From contig JAHIRY010000024.1 in assembly GCA_018818405.1 (NCBI GenBank), forward strand, positions 1 to 40,606: a stretch of DNA of 40,606 nucleotides, in the 5' to 3' direction. Below, in pieces: positions 1 to 9,413 of the stretch (the first letter of the stretch is position 1; every line of letters begins with the position of its first letter). The notes beneath the pieces were generated by a model. It saw only the letters and a list, made by a program, of their open reading frames with translations. It was not told the origin of the DNA and searched no databases. The position numbers and the translations under genes were made by a program. The DNA comes from Patescibacteria group bacterium (lineage in GTDB: Bacteria; Patescibacteriota; Patescibacteriia; UBA11705; JABHMO01).

Positions 1-1127
1 ATTGCTTTTGATGAGAACTTATTTCTGATTACAGAGAAATTGCCGCTGAAATTATATTTATTATCGATAAAATCTTTTACGACCGAGATAAACTCCTCAG
101 TACTTTCTACCAAAACGCCCGTACGATTCTGCAAAACAATATCATTGGGGCCTGAAATATTAAAAGCAATTACAGGCAGATCCAATGCCTGCGCTTCCAA
201 AACAGTATTGGGACAGCCTTCCCAGAGGCTGGTGCTGATATACAAATCATTAGCGGCATAAATACTCGCGATTTCTTCTGTGGAAACTTGATTCAAATGG
301 AAAATATTGGAAAAATTCTCTTTAAGCTTTATTATGAAACGGTCATCTCCCTTTCCGCCGATTATGTTCCACCTCACCATTCCCTCATATCCGCGCATAT
401 TCACAGCTTCAATAATTTCAGCCAATTTATCGATGCCTTTTTGCTCTGTCAATCGGCCGATCCACAATATGTTGAATTTTGTTCTATCAGAAGGAAAATC
501 TACTGCCTCATGCTCCGAATTCCGCAAAAAATCTTCATCAAAAAAATTATATATTTTCACGATTTTTTCTCTAGGAAAAATATTTTCCAGTTTTTTCTGA
601 TCAAGCGAATTTTTTACCTGAAAAAGAGCTGCTTCCTTCGTCAAAAAACGATAAAAGCGTCCGATGTACAACAAATTGTGCAATTTCGCGCGCCAGGAAT
701 TTGCAATCGGATAATAGATAGGCGTGCCGCAGCAAAATATAATCGGCGGCAAATTGCCATAGCCTAAAATTAATTTTATTATCCCCGCCTCCAAAATTTC
801 ATTTTTCGAAAAGATCAAATCATATTTGGAAAGCTCTCGTTTCAACTGTGAAAACGATGAACAATTTATGTATTTTACAAGTTTCAACTGTTTTTTCAGA
901 TCGGATGAGTCGCCCTTCCTCCATTGGCTACAAGCTTTTTTATAAGAATAAAAATAGAAAAAAGATAATAAGAAATGCAATTTTATTGCCATTTTTTCGT
1001 CAAAGGCGACTATGGTAATTTCCAAATCAGGATGATACTCTCTCAGCTTCAAAGCTGTTTTTATGAAAAATTTTTCAAATCCGCCGCCATATTCCAAAAA
1101 TAAAAAACTGAAAAATGCTACTTTCAT
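1..1127 (-). CDS. GT4 family glycosyltransferase, 3' end cut by window edge
   Basis: Reading the minus strand from ATG at 1127 gives an open frame of 375 codons with no stop before the window edge, so the C-terminus is missing. The N-terminal half begins MKVAFFSFLFLEYGGGFEKF, with the glycine-rich loop typical of GT-B enzymes. The C-terminal half has the GT4 donor-site signature: WIGRLTEQKG around residue 220, then STSLWEGCPNTVLEAQA with the E-x7-E pair that holds the nucleotide sugar. It probably transfers a sugar to a lipid-linked glycan at the inner face of the membrane; donor and acceptor cannot be told. It is the last visible gene of the polysaccharide operon, 15 bases after the GT2 gene upstream. 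No membrane segment is evident. Confidence 0.9.
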   Translation of the reverse strand, partial: MKVAFFSFLFLEYGGGFEKFFIKTALKLREYHPDLEITIVAFDEKMAIKLHFLLSFFYFYSYKKACSQWRKGDSSDLKKQLKLVKYINCSSFSQLKRELSKYDLIFSKNEILEAGIIKLILGYGNLPPIIFCCGTPIYYPIANSWRAKLHNLLYIGRFYRFLTKEAALFQVKNSLDQKKLENIFPREKIVKIYNFFDEDFLRNSEHEAVDFPSDRTKFNILWIGRLTEQKGIDKLAEIIEAVNMRGYEGMVRWNIIGGKGDDRFIIKLKENFSNIFHLNQVSTEEIASIYAANDLYISTSLWEGCPNTVLEAQALDLPVIAFNISGPNDIVLQNRTGVLVESTEEFISVVKDFIDNKYNFSGNFSVIRNKFSSKA

Positions 1128-1142
1128 CCGGTTTTACAACTA

Positions 1143-2019
1143 TTAATTAAATTTACTATTATGTTCACTTGAACTCCCGCCAAATGAGATTTTCGAAACC
1201 AAATATCCTGCCGCGCCAGAGGAGAATTCGCAGGTTTTCATAAAAATACAGCCCAATCCGATAAGAGGATTCTCAAATAATTTTTTTTGGTTCTGAAAAA
1301 AATAATTTATAGCGGCTAAAAATACTGGATTGTTTTTTAAAATTATTGCTATTTGATTTTTCTTCCTTGTATGCATCCAGTTTTTTCGCATAATAATACT
1401 TTTTTTTGCATGTCTTCAACAAGCTGAGCCTAAGTTCATTGTGATATATATATTCCTTCACCGCTCTGATGCTGGAATTTCCGTATTTTGACGAGATTCT
1501 TTGGGGCAAATCAAAATCTTCCGTCCCTGTGTTGTTCTCATTGTAGCCTGCCATCTCCTCAAATGTTTGTCTGCGAAAAAATCTGGCCGCTTCCATCCAA
1601 GGAACTCCGACATAAAAACTTCGTTCCAATTTTTTGCACTGAGACCAAAATCCTTCGCCAAAGGATTCTTCCGGAATAATTAAACCTTTAATATCATCAT
1701 TCTGACTGACTTTTTCAACGCAAGCGCTGACGACATTCGGAGACAAATGCATGTCAGAATCGATAATCAAAACAAAATCGCCGGCGCACATTTTCACGCC
1801 GAAATTTCTCTGAGCTGAACGCTCCGGTTCGCGGTTGAACACTTTTTCCGTATATTTTCCGGCGATTCCCTTTGTATTGTCCTTCGAATTATTATCAATA
1901 ACAATCAATTCAATGTTTGCATAAGACTGATTTTTTATCGAATTCAAACAATCATCCAGAAATCCGGCTGAATTATAAGTTGGAATAATAACGGAGATCA
2001 ACGGATTTTCAGCGTTCAT
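1143..2019 (-). CDS. GT2 family glycosyltransferase, split by a one-base frameshift
   Basis: The first frame (1273-2019, 248 residues) has the GT2 fold start SVIIPTYNSAGFLDDCL, the metal-binding DSD at about residues 87-89 and an ED pair near 167 (GTEDFD). It stops at PKKII just after a run of eight A in the coding strand (1281-1288). The overlapping frame continues to 1143 with KLFENPLIGLGCIFMK and GAAGYLVSK, which is how intact members of this family normally end. Removing one A joins the two frames into a protein of about 291 residues. The last 45 or so residues, probably a membrane-associated C-terminus, are therefore lost unless the tract slips during transcription or translation, or the base count is a sequencing error. 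It sits in the glycan operon 37 bases after the preceding GT2 gene. Confidence 0.85.
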
Positions 2020-2056
2020 AAGCGAATGAATATTTTTTAAATTTTACTGCCGCATC

Positions 2057-3076
2057 TTATTGATTTAATTTCTGCTTTTCGAGTTTGTAATAATTATCAG
2101 TGTCATAATAATTCGAATGGATTTTGTAGCAATTTCCGAATAAATTCGCCCAATTGGAATTTGGCCGAGGATTGTCCGCTTCATCCGCGCTTATTTCTCT
2201 GACCGAATATTTATTTGCCGGGATATGGCTGAAATCAATATTTTCCAGACGAAACAGAAAATCACGAACGGCGAATCCCGCTGTTTTGACATATGAAAAA
2301 TCACGCATTCTCACGCTCAACAGAAAACAGAGAACCACTTTGAAAATGAAATGCAAAAATTGCTTTGGCCGGTAGCGAAATTTGATATCCGTTTCAAGAA
2401 AAACCAGGATCAATAAATTTCTCATAAAAAGGTACATACAGAAATTCTGCCAGTACTTGGGCTTAAATGTGATGTGATAATAAAAAACATCGCCGCAAAT
2501 CAAAACTTTTCCGCAGCTTATAGCTTTTAATGTCAATGCATAATCATCAATCAAAAGGAAATAATTCGGATTTACCGGCGTTATTTTGTCCAAGATAGAT
2601 GTTCTGGCAAAAAAATAATGGTACACGGATGCGCGCGTTGACAGTTTGTCAGTGGAAATTGAATTGTCCGTTTCAATTAATTTCGGCAAAACAACATCAA
2701 TGTCCGCATTTTCTTTAAGACGCTGATGCATTCGGCTCAAACTGTCATTTCCCAATATAATTGAATCATTGTCCGAAAGTATAAAAAATTCATAACCATT
2801 TTGTCTGGCCAATTCCATTCCCAATGAAACAGCGCCGCAAACACCTGTATTTTCGCTTGACAGTACATAATTGATTTCCGGAAAATTTTTTTTCAGTGAG
2901 AGGTAATCTTCGCTCGCATTGTCGACTATCAGAATATCAAAATCAATTCCCGTTTGTTCTCTGAGAACCGGAATCAGACGGCTCGTTATTTCCGCTGAAC
3001 AAAAAGTGGGAATGATAATGACAATATCTGATTTCTTCTCAATATCCGCTTTTACAATATAATCAAGAATGCTCAT
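2057..3076 (-). CDS. GT2 family glycosyltransferase (rhamnosyl/galactofuranosyl-transferase-like)
   Basis: This 339-residue protein starts with a short leader and then the GT2 nucleotide-binding strand (IIIPTFCSAEITSRL, about 20-34), VDNAS at about 51-55, and the metal-binding DND at about 102-104. The ENTGVCGAVSLGME segment resembles the N-x-G-x-(A/G)-x-G-x-N stretch of rhamnosyl- and galactofuranosyl-transferases. A hydrophobic stretch near 225-265 may be a membrane-associated helix. The operon makes UDP-galactofuranose (mutase gene at 3804), so galactofuranose is a reasonable donor, but this is inference from context. The start overlaps the stop of the methyltransferase upstream by four bases (ATGA), which implies translational coupling. 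Confidence 0.85.
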   Translation of the reverse strand: MSILDYIVKADIEKKSDIVIIIPTFCSAEITSRLIPVLREQTGIDFDILIVDNASEDYLSLKKNFPEINYVLSSENTGVCGAVSLGMELARQNGYEFFILSDNDSIILGNDSLSRMHQRLKENADIDVVLPKLIETDNSISTDKLSTRASVYHYFFARTSILDKITPVNPNYFLLIDDYALTLKAISCGKVLICGDVFYYHITFKPKYWQNFCMYLFMRNLLILVFLETDIKFRYRPKQFLHFIFKVVLCFLLSVRMRDFSYVKTAGFAVRDFLFRLENIDFSHIPANKYSVREISADEADNPRPNSNWANLFGNCYKIHSNYYDTDNYYKLEKQKLNQ

Positions 3077-3807
3077 AAATTTATAATGTAAAAATATCGA
3101 TAGCCGCGTTTATTATTGATGAAAATTGAATTTTTGGCAATCAAAACATTGTAAAACAGTTGCGACAGCCAAGTCGATTCATTGTTCCTCAAAAAAATTG
3201 TGCCCGCGATATGAATCAAATGGTAAAAAGGAGGAAGCTGATATACTTTTTCATAATTTAAATTATTGTCCGCCAAAAATTTTTCAATCAGCTTGTAAGA
3301 ATCATACCGCTGTTTGCGCTGATGGTCAAAAAGCCAAAATGGCGGAGTATAACCGATGATTTTTCCGGGAAACCGGCTGAGCAAGCATAAATAATCAATA
3401 AATCTCGCGTATTTGCCGTTGGGAAATCCCAATATCACATATTTTCTCGCCACTCGCGTCGATTCTTTCAGCAAATTTTCCAGAGTTTCATCATCATTCA
3501 AATGTTCCACTGTGTCCAGCGTGAATATCAAATCAAACTTTTTTTCAGAGAAAGGCAATTTATCTTTAATATTGTATTGTATTGTTTTTTCGGGAAGAAC
3601 AAAATTTTTCTCATTGTCATAATAATATCCGAAATCATCGGCACCCAGATAATCCAGCGCAAGATCTTCAAAATAAAAATTTCCGCCCCGGTGACCGCTG
3701 CCGAGCTCGAGACAATTTTCAATTCCGTGCTCCGAAATAAATTTGCGAACAAAGCCGTACCGCGCATCTTCATCGAAACTGATTGTTTTTTTCAGTAAAT
3801 CGTTCAT
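3073..3807 (-). CDS. class I SAM-dependent methyltransferase
   Basis: The protein has 244 residues. Motif I of the class I methyltransferase fold is at about 32-42 (CLELGSGHRGG). FDLIFTLDTVEHL at about 91-103 is the motif IV region, with the EH typical of small-molecule and sugar methyltransferases, and a post-motif strand follows (ARKYVILGFPNG). It overlaps the mutase gene upstream by four bases and the GT2 gene downstream by four bases. Its place inside the polysaccharide operon suggests that it methylates a sugar of the glycan or a lipid-linked intermediate. The target atom cannot be told. Confidence 0.82.
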   Translation of the reverse strand: MNDLLKKTISFDEDARYGFVRKFISEHGIENCLELGSGHRGGNFYFEDLALDYLGADDFGYYYDNEKNFVLPEKTIQYNIKDKLPFSEKKFDLIFTLDTVEHLNDDETLENLLKESTRVARKYVILGFPNGKYARFIDYLCLLSRFPGKIIGYTPPFWLFDHQRKQRYDSYKLIEKFLADNNLNYEKVYQLPPFYHLIHIAGTIFLRNNESTWLSQLFYNVLIAKNSIFINNKRGYRYFYIINL

Positions 3808-4919
3808 AAATTAATTTTTCTTTTTATTTTACATCGGAGCAAAATTTCGTCAGCGGTTTCCAGCGCCGAGGCGACGGTTTGATCCATGTTGAAATATTTA
3901 TATTGCCCGAGCCGTCCGGCAAACCAAACATTTTTTAAATTTTTAGCTTCTTTTTCATATCGCCCGTAAATATTGTGATTGGTATCATTGGGAATGGGAT
4001 AACTGGGTTCGCCTCCTTCAATCGGATATTCCCGCGCAATGACTGTTTTTTCGTTTTTTTCGCCGGTGGCGTGCTTGATTTCCGTTATTCTGGTGAATTC
4101 ATATTCATTCGGATAATTTATCAGGCAATATTCTTGAAAAAATTCCCGATCCAGCGTCTCGAATTGAAAATCCAAACTGCGATACGGCAAACGGCCGAAC
4201 TTAAATCCGAAAAATTCATCGATCGGCCCGGTATAAACCATTTTTTCGAATGAAATTTTCTTCACGATATTTTCAAAATTTTCATTCAACTTCACATCAA
4301 CATTTTTCAGCATTGATTCAAACATCTTCGCGTATCCGTTCAGGGGCATTGCCTGATACTTGTCAGTGAAATACCTGTCATCCGTATTTGTTCGAATCGG
4401 AATTCTGGCGGTGACGGAAGCATCCAGATTTTCCGGATCGGTTTTCCATTGTTTGATCGTATAATTTTTGAAAAACGCGTCATATATTTCTCTGCCGATA
4501 GTGGAGAGCACTTGCTGTTTCGCATTTTTCACAATTGAAATTTTTTCTTTTTTCAATTCTATGAATCGAGCCGCTTCATCCTCGGTTCGAAGATTGATTT
4601 TGAAAAATTTATTCAAAGTATCGCGATTGATCGGCAATGGATACAGTTCATTTCCAAGACTGGCGGCAACCCGCAGTTCATACGGCCGCCATTCGGTAAA
4701 TCGAGACAAATATTCATAAACCTTTTTATCATCGGTATGAAAAAGATGCGGACCGTATTTGTGGACGGTCAGACCGTCATCATTGCGAAAATCATAGCAA
4801 TTTCCGCCGATATGATCGCGTTTATCGATTACCAAAACTTTTTCGCCCTGAGAACTCAATCTTTCCGCTATAACCGAGCCGGCCAAGCCGCAACCGACGA
4901 TCAACGAATCATATTTCAT
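3804..4919 (-). CDS. glf: UDP-galactopyranose mutase
   Basis: The enzyme interconverts UDP-galactopyranose and UDP-galactofuranose using reduced FAD. The 371 residues match the bacterial family (E. coli Glf has about 367). The FAD-binding GCGLAGSVIAERL loop is at residues 9-21, followed by IDKRDHIGGNCYD and KYGPHLFHT, both hallmarks of this family. The C-terminal AGRLGQYKYFNMDQTVASAL is the conserved FAD/substrate segment. Its presence is the strongest evidence that the glycan contains galactofuranose, which is absent from mammals. It overlaps the neighbours on both sides by four bases. The epimerase at 7369 could supply UDP-galactose. Confidence 0.97.
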   Translation of the reverse strand: MKYDSLIVGCGLAGSVIAERLSSQGEKVLVIDKRDHIGGNCYDFRNDDGLTVHKYGPHLFHTDDKKVYEYLSRFTEWRPYELRVAASLGNELYPLPINRDTLNKFFKINLRTEDEAARFIELKKEKISIVKNAKQQVLSTIGREIYDAFFKNYTIKQWKTDPENLDASVTARIPIRTNTDDRYFTDKYQAMPLNGYAKMFESMLKNVDVKLNENFENIVKKISFEKMVYTGPIDEFFGFKFGRLPYRSLDFQFETLDREFFQEYCLINYPNEYEFTRITEIKHATGEKNEKTVIAREYPIEGGEPSYPIPNDTNHNIYGRYEKEAKNLKNVWFAGRLGQYKYFNMDQTVASALETADEILLRCKIKRKINL

Positions 4920-5983
4920 AATTTTATTTTTGAATACAAATTATGCTGGTTATAAATACGGTAAAACTCTTGAGACTTTAAATGAAAATTTTCAATGTCA
5001 AACATTTTCAAGTCTCTCTTGATATTATTATAATCCAATTCGCTGTAGACAACGCCAAGACAATTCTCTTTTACGTGTCCGGCGATTTCCGGCAATGATG
5101 ACATCAAAACCGGCAATCCGCAGGCAATATACTCTGAAACCTTTAATGGCGAACAATAATATGTCCATTTTGAATGTAGATTGTATGGAGCCAAACCAAC
5201 GCCATCAAATTTTTTCATGTAATCAATGACAAATCCGTGATCTTTTTTAAAATAGGTTTCGATTTTTATATTTTTTGCGCGGCAAAGATTTACAACGCGA
5301 TCCCAATCATCGCCATAACCGATTAAAACCAACTTTTTTATTAACGGATGAATCGTTTCCACCAATTCATACAAACCATGCTCTCTTGTCACGGAACCGG
5401 CGAAAATAAAATTATCTTTGCGCAACTCTTTGTCTTGAAATTCTTCTTTTTCCAATAAAACCCCGTTCGGAACAATGATGGATTTTTCTTTCTTTAGACC
5501 GAAATTAAATCGCTTCTCCTCTGCTCTTTTTGTATTGGAAATTACCAGATCGGCATATCGGCAACAAATAAATTCCACCCCATAATAAATTTTGTCCAGC
5601 AACAAATTGTTGAATCGGTCTTCGGAAAAATCACTGCCGAAATATATAATCTTTTCTATTCTTTTCCTGAATATCTTCCTCAAAAATATGCCGGCTAAAA
5701 CATCAAAATTATTGGCTCCGATGAAAATTGTAAAATCGATTTTCAAAGAAAACCTAACAGAAACAAAAAAATCTATAAATAAATTTAAAATACCTAACGA
5801 ATTTGATCTTTTTATTTTTATGGTTTCGTTTTGATTGTAGAAAACAGTGGCTCTTCCCCGATAATTATCAAGCGGATGTTCCACTATTGATACACTGCAG
5901 TCATTTTTTTTCAAATATTTTCGATAATAGTCGATCGGGCCTTGTATCTCGGAAGAATGACTAATTATAAATATGCGTTTCAC
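4916..5983 (-). CDS. GT4-like glycosyltransferase
   Basis: The protein has 355 residues and a GT-B architecture. The N-terminal domain begins KRIFIISHSSEIQGPIDYYR. NGVLLEKEEF lies at the domain junction, FIFAGSVTREHGLYELVE starts the nucleotide-sugar domain, and PYNLHSKWTYYCSPLKVSEYIACGLPV carries the donor-site region, with the usual E-x7-E only partly recognisable (KVSEYIACG). The start is GTG inside the preceding methyltransferase gene, giving a 23-base overlap; no better start is visible. Sugar and acceptor are unknown. It lies directly before glf in the operon. Confidence 0.85.
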   Translation of the reverse strand: MKRIFIISHSSEIQGPIDYYRKYLKKNDCSVSIVEHPLDNYRGRATVFYNQNETIKIKRSNSLGILNLFIDFFVSVRFSLKIDFTIFIGANNFDVLAGIFLRKIFRKRIEKIIYFGSDFSEDRFNNLLLDKIYYGVEFICCRYADLVISNTKRAEEKRFNFGLKKEKSIIVPNGVLLEKEEFQDKELRKDNFIFAGSVTREHGLYELVETIHPLIKKLVLIGYGDDWDRVVNLCRAKNIKIETYFKKDHGFVIDYMKKFDGVGLAPYNLHSKWTYYCSPLKVSEYIACGLPVLMSSLPEIAGHVKENCLGVVYSELDYNNIKRDLKMFDIENFHLKSQEFYRIYNQHNLYSKIKL

Positions 5984-6671
5984 ATTTTCTAATTTTAAAA
6001 GTTATGAAATGGCTGTGGATTCTGTCAAAACTGCCGAATATTGCAGGGAATGGGAAATACCCGGCGCCTTTAATATTTTCGACTTGAAATCCAAATGCTT
6101 CAAAATATTCTTTCAGACCGCGGATGTTATAAATCCGAACATGCTGCCATGATTCCAGCTCCAGTTTATCATCTCGATGAAGAGAAAACGGATTGCCGAT
6201 TCCCATTTTCTTCCCGGAAAAATTTGTCAGCGAAAAAATTTGCCAGCCAACAACACTGGCAAAAATATTGCACCAACTGCTGGCATTTTCAGTGCTTATT
6301 ATAGCAAAACCTTTTGGCTTTATGACTCTATGTATTTCTGAAAGAAAATTATCGGAATTATAGATATGTTCAATTACTTGATTCGCATGAACAACATCAA
6401 AAAAATCATCGGGGAAATCAAATTTTTCGTTTAAGTTTATCTTTTTGATTTTTACTCCATTTTGTTCAGAAAGTTTTATTCTGGCATCAACGGTTTCCGC
6501 TCCGTAAACATTTTTTGTACCGATTTTATCTGCCAGTTTCATTGTCAACACGCCATCATCGCACCCCAAATCCAAAAATTTCGCATCACTGTTATTTTCC
6601 AGAAGATGAAAAATATTTTCATGGTTTAGTTGTACTGCTTTTTCGAATAATCTATGCAAATATTTTTTCAT
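5961..6671 (-). CDS. class I SAM-dependent methyltransferase
   Basis: The protein has 236 residues. Motif I is KFLDLGCDDGVLTMKLAD at about 31-48, an acidic residue follows in YGAETVD, and the motif IV region is FFDVVHANQVIEHI at about 88-101. IKPKGFAIISTEN is the usual post-motif strand. The HANQVIEHI box is typical of methyltransferases in cell-surface glycan clusters. The gene overlaps the methyltransferase upstream by four bases (ATGA) and the GT4 gene downstream by 23 bases. It is one of three methyltransferases in this operon; substrate unknown. Confidence 0.85.
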   Translation of the reverse strand: MKKYLHRLFEKAVQLNHENIFHLLENNSDAKFLDLGCDDGVLTMKLADKIGTKNVYGAETVDARIKLSEQNGVKIKKINLNEKFDFPDDFFDVVHANQVIEHIYNSDNFLSEIHRVIKPKGFAIISTENASSWCNIFASVVGWQIFSLTNFSGKKMGIGNPFSLHRDDKLELESWQHVRIYNIRGLKEYFEAFGFQVENIKGAGYFPFPAIFGSFDRIHSHFITFKIRKCETHIYN

Positions 6672-7360
6672 ATCTTTCTCAATTTCATATAAATGTGCGC
6701 AAAACCGTTTGAGGAAAATTCTTCATCTTCTTTTTTATCCAAAAAATCGCTGAACAATGTATTTCTTCTGAATACCCATTTCGAAATATACAAATCAATA
6801 ATTGAAACCAATGACCACCATCGCCCCCCGATCTTTATTTCCAGAATTTGGAACTCGGAATCTTTGGCGAATTCACTCAGATTTTCAAGAGAATAATGCC
6901 GGTGCCCGATCAGCCACCAGGCCGGATCCAGAATATTGGTGAAAAAAGATTTGTGCGGCGTGGATAAATAAAAACACCCTCCTAATTTTAAAACTCTGCT
7001 CGCTTCCCTAAACATGTGCAATTCTGTATTTTTTGGAATATGTTCGATAACGTCCCATGAAACGATGGTATCAAAAGAATTATTGGGAAATGGCAACCTT
7101 GAGGATTTTCCTATTTTTAATCTCAAACGCTCATCCTTTATATTATTTCTAATTGTTTGCAAATCATTTTCGGATATTTCAATCGCCGCCATTTTTTTCA
7201 CGCCTCTATCCAGAAAATTCATTTCACACCAGCCATGGCCACAGCCAATATCAAGAATATCTTTGTTTTTTAAATCATAATCATCAACAAAATTTACGCT
7301 CGCGAGCAATCTGCCGTGAAGTTTTTTACTCGGTTTTTCCTCCAATATATTTTTCATCAA
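6668..7360 (-). CDS. class I SAM-dependent methyltransferase
   Basis: The protein has 230 residues. Motif I is ILDIGCGHGWCEMNFLDRG (about 35-53), the SAM-ribose acidic residue lies in AAIEISEND, and SFDTIVSWDVIEHIPK (about 97-112) is motif IV. LKLGGCFYLSTPHK is the post-motif strand. It is UbiE/COQ5-like in sequence, but placement in the polysaccharide operon argues for a glycan or lipid-carrier substrate rather than quinone biosynthesis. It starts eight bases after the epimerase stop and overlaps the next gene by four bases. Confidence 0.85.
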   Translation of the reverse strand: MMKNILEEKPSKKLHGRLLASVNFVDDYDLKNKDILDIGCGHGWCEMNFLDRGVKKMAAIEISENDLQTIRNNIKDERLRLKIGKSSRLPFPNNSFDTIVSWDVIEHIPKNTELHMFREASRVLKLGGCFYLSTPHKSFFTNILDPAWWLIGHRHYSLENLSEFAKDSEFQILEIKIGGRWWSLVSIIDLYISKWVFRRNTLFSDFLDKKEDEEFSSNGFAHIYMKLRKI

Positions 7361-7368
7361 TCTGAAAA

Positions 7369-8286
7369 TTATTGATTAGAGCGCTGATCCGACGCCCAGC
7401 TCGCTTTATATTTTTCCAGCCATTCTTCCAATTCAACGGTCGGATTCCAGCCGAGCAACTTTTTTGCCAGAGAATTGTCCGCCAGAGTCGCCCGGGGTTC
7501 AACTCGCGGAGGAAGGTTGATTGTCGGTCCGCCAATCATTTTTGCAATTTCATTGACGCTGAAATTTTTTCCTTGTCCGATGTTTATCGCTTCTCCCTTT
7601 CCGACATTATCGCTTTGCGCTGATAATATATTGGCCATAACAACATCTCCGACATAAATAAAATCGCGCCGCTGTTCGCCGTCGCCGACAATGGTCATGG
7701 GTTCTCCGCTGAGCCGTTGATTCTTGAAGATTTCCAATACCAATGCATACGCGCCTTCACTCGTCTGCCCCTCGCCGAAAACATTGAAATAGCGCAATGA
7801 AACCGTCGGCAAATTATAAAGATGACTAAACAAACGGCAATATAATTCGCCCATGTACTTTTGCATTCCATACGGGCTGGAAGGATTTGCCGGAGAATTT
7901 TCCGTTGTCGGCAATTCCAGCTGATCGCCGTAAACAGCGGAAGACGATGTGTAAACTACTTTTTTTACGCCCGCGTCGCGAGACGCAACCAGAACATTGA
8001 GCGTTCCGTCCAGATTAATTCCATTCGCTTCAATCGGATTTTTTATAGACGGCTGAACGCGAGGAAAGGCGGCCAGGTGAAATACGAAATCAACATCTTT
8101 GAATATTGATTTTATTTTTTCAAAATCCCGAATATCTTCCTCGTAAAATTGCGCTTGCGGATTTATATTTTCACGGCGGCCTGATGATAAATTGTCAATC
8201 ACAATAACTTCATCGCCCCTGCGAATCAGCTCATTTACCAAATTCGAACCGATGAATCCGGCTCCGCCAGTGACAATTGTTCTCAT
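7369..8286 (-). CDS. NAD-dependent sugar-nucleotide epimerase (UDP-glucose 4-epimerase-like)
   Basis: This 305-residue extended short-chain dehydrogenase has the NAD-binding [14 protein letters not shown] loop at about 7-20, an acidic VIDNLSSG, the catalytic serine in TSSSAVYGD and the Y-x3-K pair in SPYGMQKYMGE (about 137-146). SLRYFNVFG and RRDFIYVGDV are typical of UDP-glucose/UDP-GlcNAc 4-epimerases. The likely reaction is UDP-glucose to UDP-galactose, which would feed the mutase in the same operon, but a related epimerase or dehydratase activity cannot be excluded. The start overlaps the preceding GT4 gene by four bases. Confidence 0.88.
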   Translation of the reverse strand: MRTIVTGGAGFIGSNLVNELIRRGDEVIVIDNLSSGRRENINPQAQFYEEDIRDFEKIKSIFKDVDFVFHLAAFPRVQPSIKNPIEANGINLDGTLNVLVASRDAGVKKVVYTSSSAVYGDQLELPTTENSPANPSSPYGMQKYMGELYCRLFSHLYNLPTVSLRYFNVFGEGQTSEGAYALVLEIFKNQRLSGEPMTIVGDGEQRRDFIYVGDVVMANILSAQSDNVGKGEAINIGQGKNFSVNEIAKMIGGPTINLPPRVEPRATLADNSLAKKLLGWNPTVELEEWLEKYKASWASDQRSNQ

Positions 8287-9404
8287 ATGTTTGAATCTCT
8301 CAGTAATTTTAGAAAATCATGATAACTTTTTTCAAAATTAATCTCTCGGCTCCAGCGCCACGCGTTTGTCTTCAGTTTATCATATTTCAATTTATTTTCA
8401 CACAAGGAAACAATGCTTTTCTCCAAAGAATCCGGATTGTTCGATTTTGCGATCAAGCCGGTTTCATTGTGTCTCACGCTGTCGCGCAGTCCGTCGACAT
8501 TGTAAACAATCGCCGGAGTTCCCTGACTGTTCGCCTCGGTGACTACCAATCCCCAACCTTCTTTTACGGATGTACAACACAACACATGAGATTTGCGCAA
8601 AAGTTTTATTTTTTCTTCGCAACTTACTTTGCCGAGATATTGAATGGATTTTCCGTAATCGGAATTTTTGATTTTTCTCAAAACTTTTTTTCCGTAGCGG
8701 CAGTTCGCGTCCCCTGCAAGAATCAGCCTCAATTCCGGAATTTGTTTCTTGGCTATTTCAAACGCGGAAACAATATGCGCTGTCCGTTTCATTGATCGAA
8801 CGGAACCGAGACTAAGGATCGTAAATTCGCTGAACTTTTCAATATTATCCAATGTTTCCGGCGGTTTGATTTCAATTCCTTCGGAAATAATGCTGATGTT
8901 TTTTTCCGCAAATCCGAATTTCATCAGATCGCGCTTTGTGCTGTTTGAAACGGTGATGACTTTTCGATCATTCAGAAGCAGCAAATAAATCGGTTCGATC
9001 AAATATCCGATGAGATTCAAGGGAAAAAACATTTGGAAAAACCAAATTTCACGGCAGAGCTGATGAACGAACAAAACATTTTTTTCTTTCACAAAAAATT
9101 TGCAGAAAAAAGGAATCGTATTCATTTCATCAATAACCAAATCAGGCCAGCCTTGAAATTTTTCTTTGTAGAGGCGAAACGCTTTCCAATAAATTGTCCA
9201 TTTATTTCCCGGCCGAAAAATTTTATATCCGTTTTTTGTTTCTTCTTTTTCACCGCCCGAAAAATTCGCGACAACAAAAATAATTTCAATTCCGTCTCCC
9301 GCCAATCGCCGCGCCAATTCTTCATTGACTACTTCCGCTCCGCCGGCTGACGGATTTTCCCGGTCTTTCCAGGTAAACCATAATATTTTTTTTATTTCCG
9401 CCAT
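8283..9404 (-). CDS. GT4 family glycosyltransferase
   Basis: The protein has 373 residues and a GT-B fold. The N-terminal ENPSAGGAEVVNEELARRL (about 16-34) is the acceptor-side glycine loop. VITVSNSTKRDLMKFG and ISEGIEI mark the domain hinge, ILSLGSVRSMKRTAHIV starts the donor domain, and TSVKEGWGLVVTEANSQGTP carries the E-x7-E donor-binding pair (EGWGLVVTE). It follows the UDP-glucose dehydrogenase gene by nine bases and overlaps the epimerase gene by four. It is a cytoplasmic-face transferase; the sugar is unknown, but glucuronate and xylose donors are made by the genes just upstream. Confidence 0.9.
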   Translation of the reverse strand: MAEIKKILWFTWKDRENPSAGGAEVVNEELARRLAGDGIEIIFVVANFSGGEKEETKNGYKIFRPGNKWTIYWKAFRLYKEKFQGWPDLVIDEMNTIPFFCKFFVKEKNVLFVHQLCREIWFFQMFFPLNLIGYLIEPIYLLLLNDRKVITVSNSTKRDLMKFGFAEKNISIISEGIEIKPPETLDNIEKFSEFTILSLGSVRSMKRTAHIVSAFEIAKKQIPELRLILAGDANCRYGKKVLRKIKNSDYGKSIQYLGKVSCEEKIKLLRKSHVLCCTSVKEGWGLVVTEANSQGTPAIVYNVDGLRDSVRHNETGLIAKSNNPDSLEKSIVSLCENKLKYDKLKTNAWRWSREINFEKSYHDFLKLLRDSNI

Positions 9405-9413
9405 TTGTTTATT

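Noticed and set aside
288-767. Plus-strand open frame of 159 codons
   Set aside because: It is the antisense shadow of the GT4 gene that runs off the window on the minus strand; no start signal and no family.
8319-8795. Plus-strand open frame of 158 codons
   Set aside because: Antisense shadow of the GT4 gene at 8283-9404.
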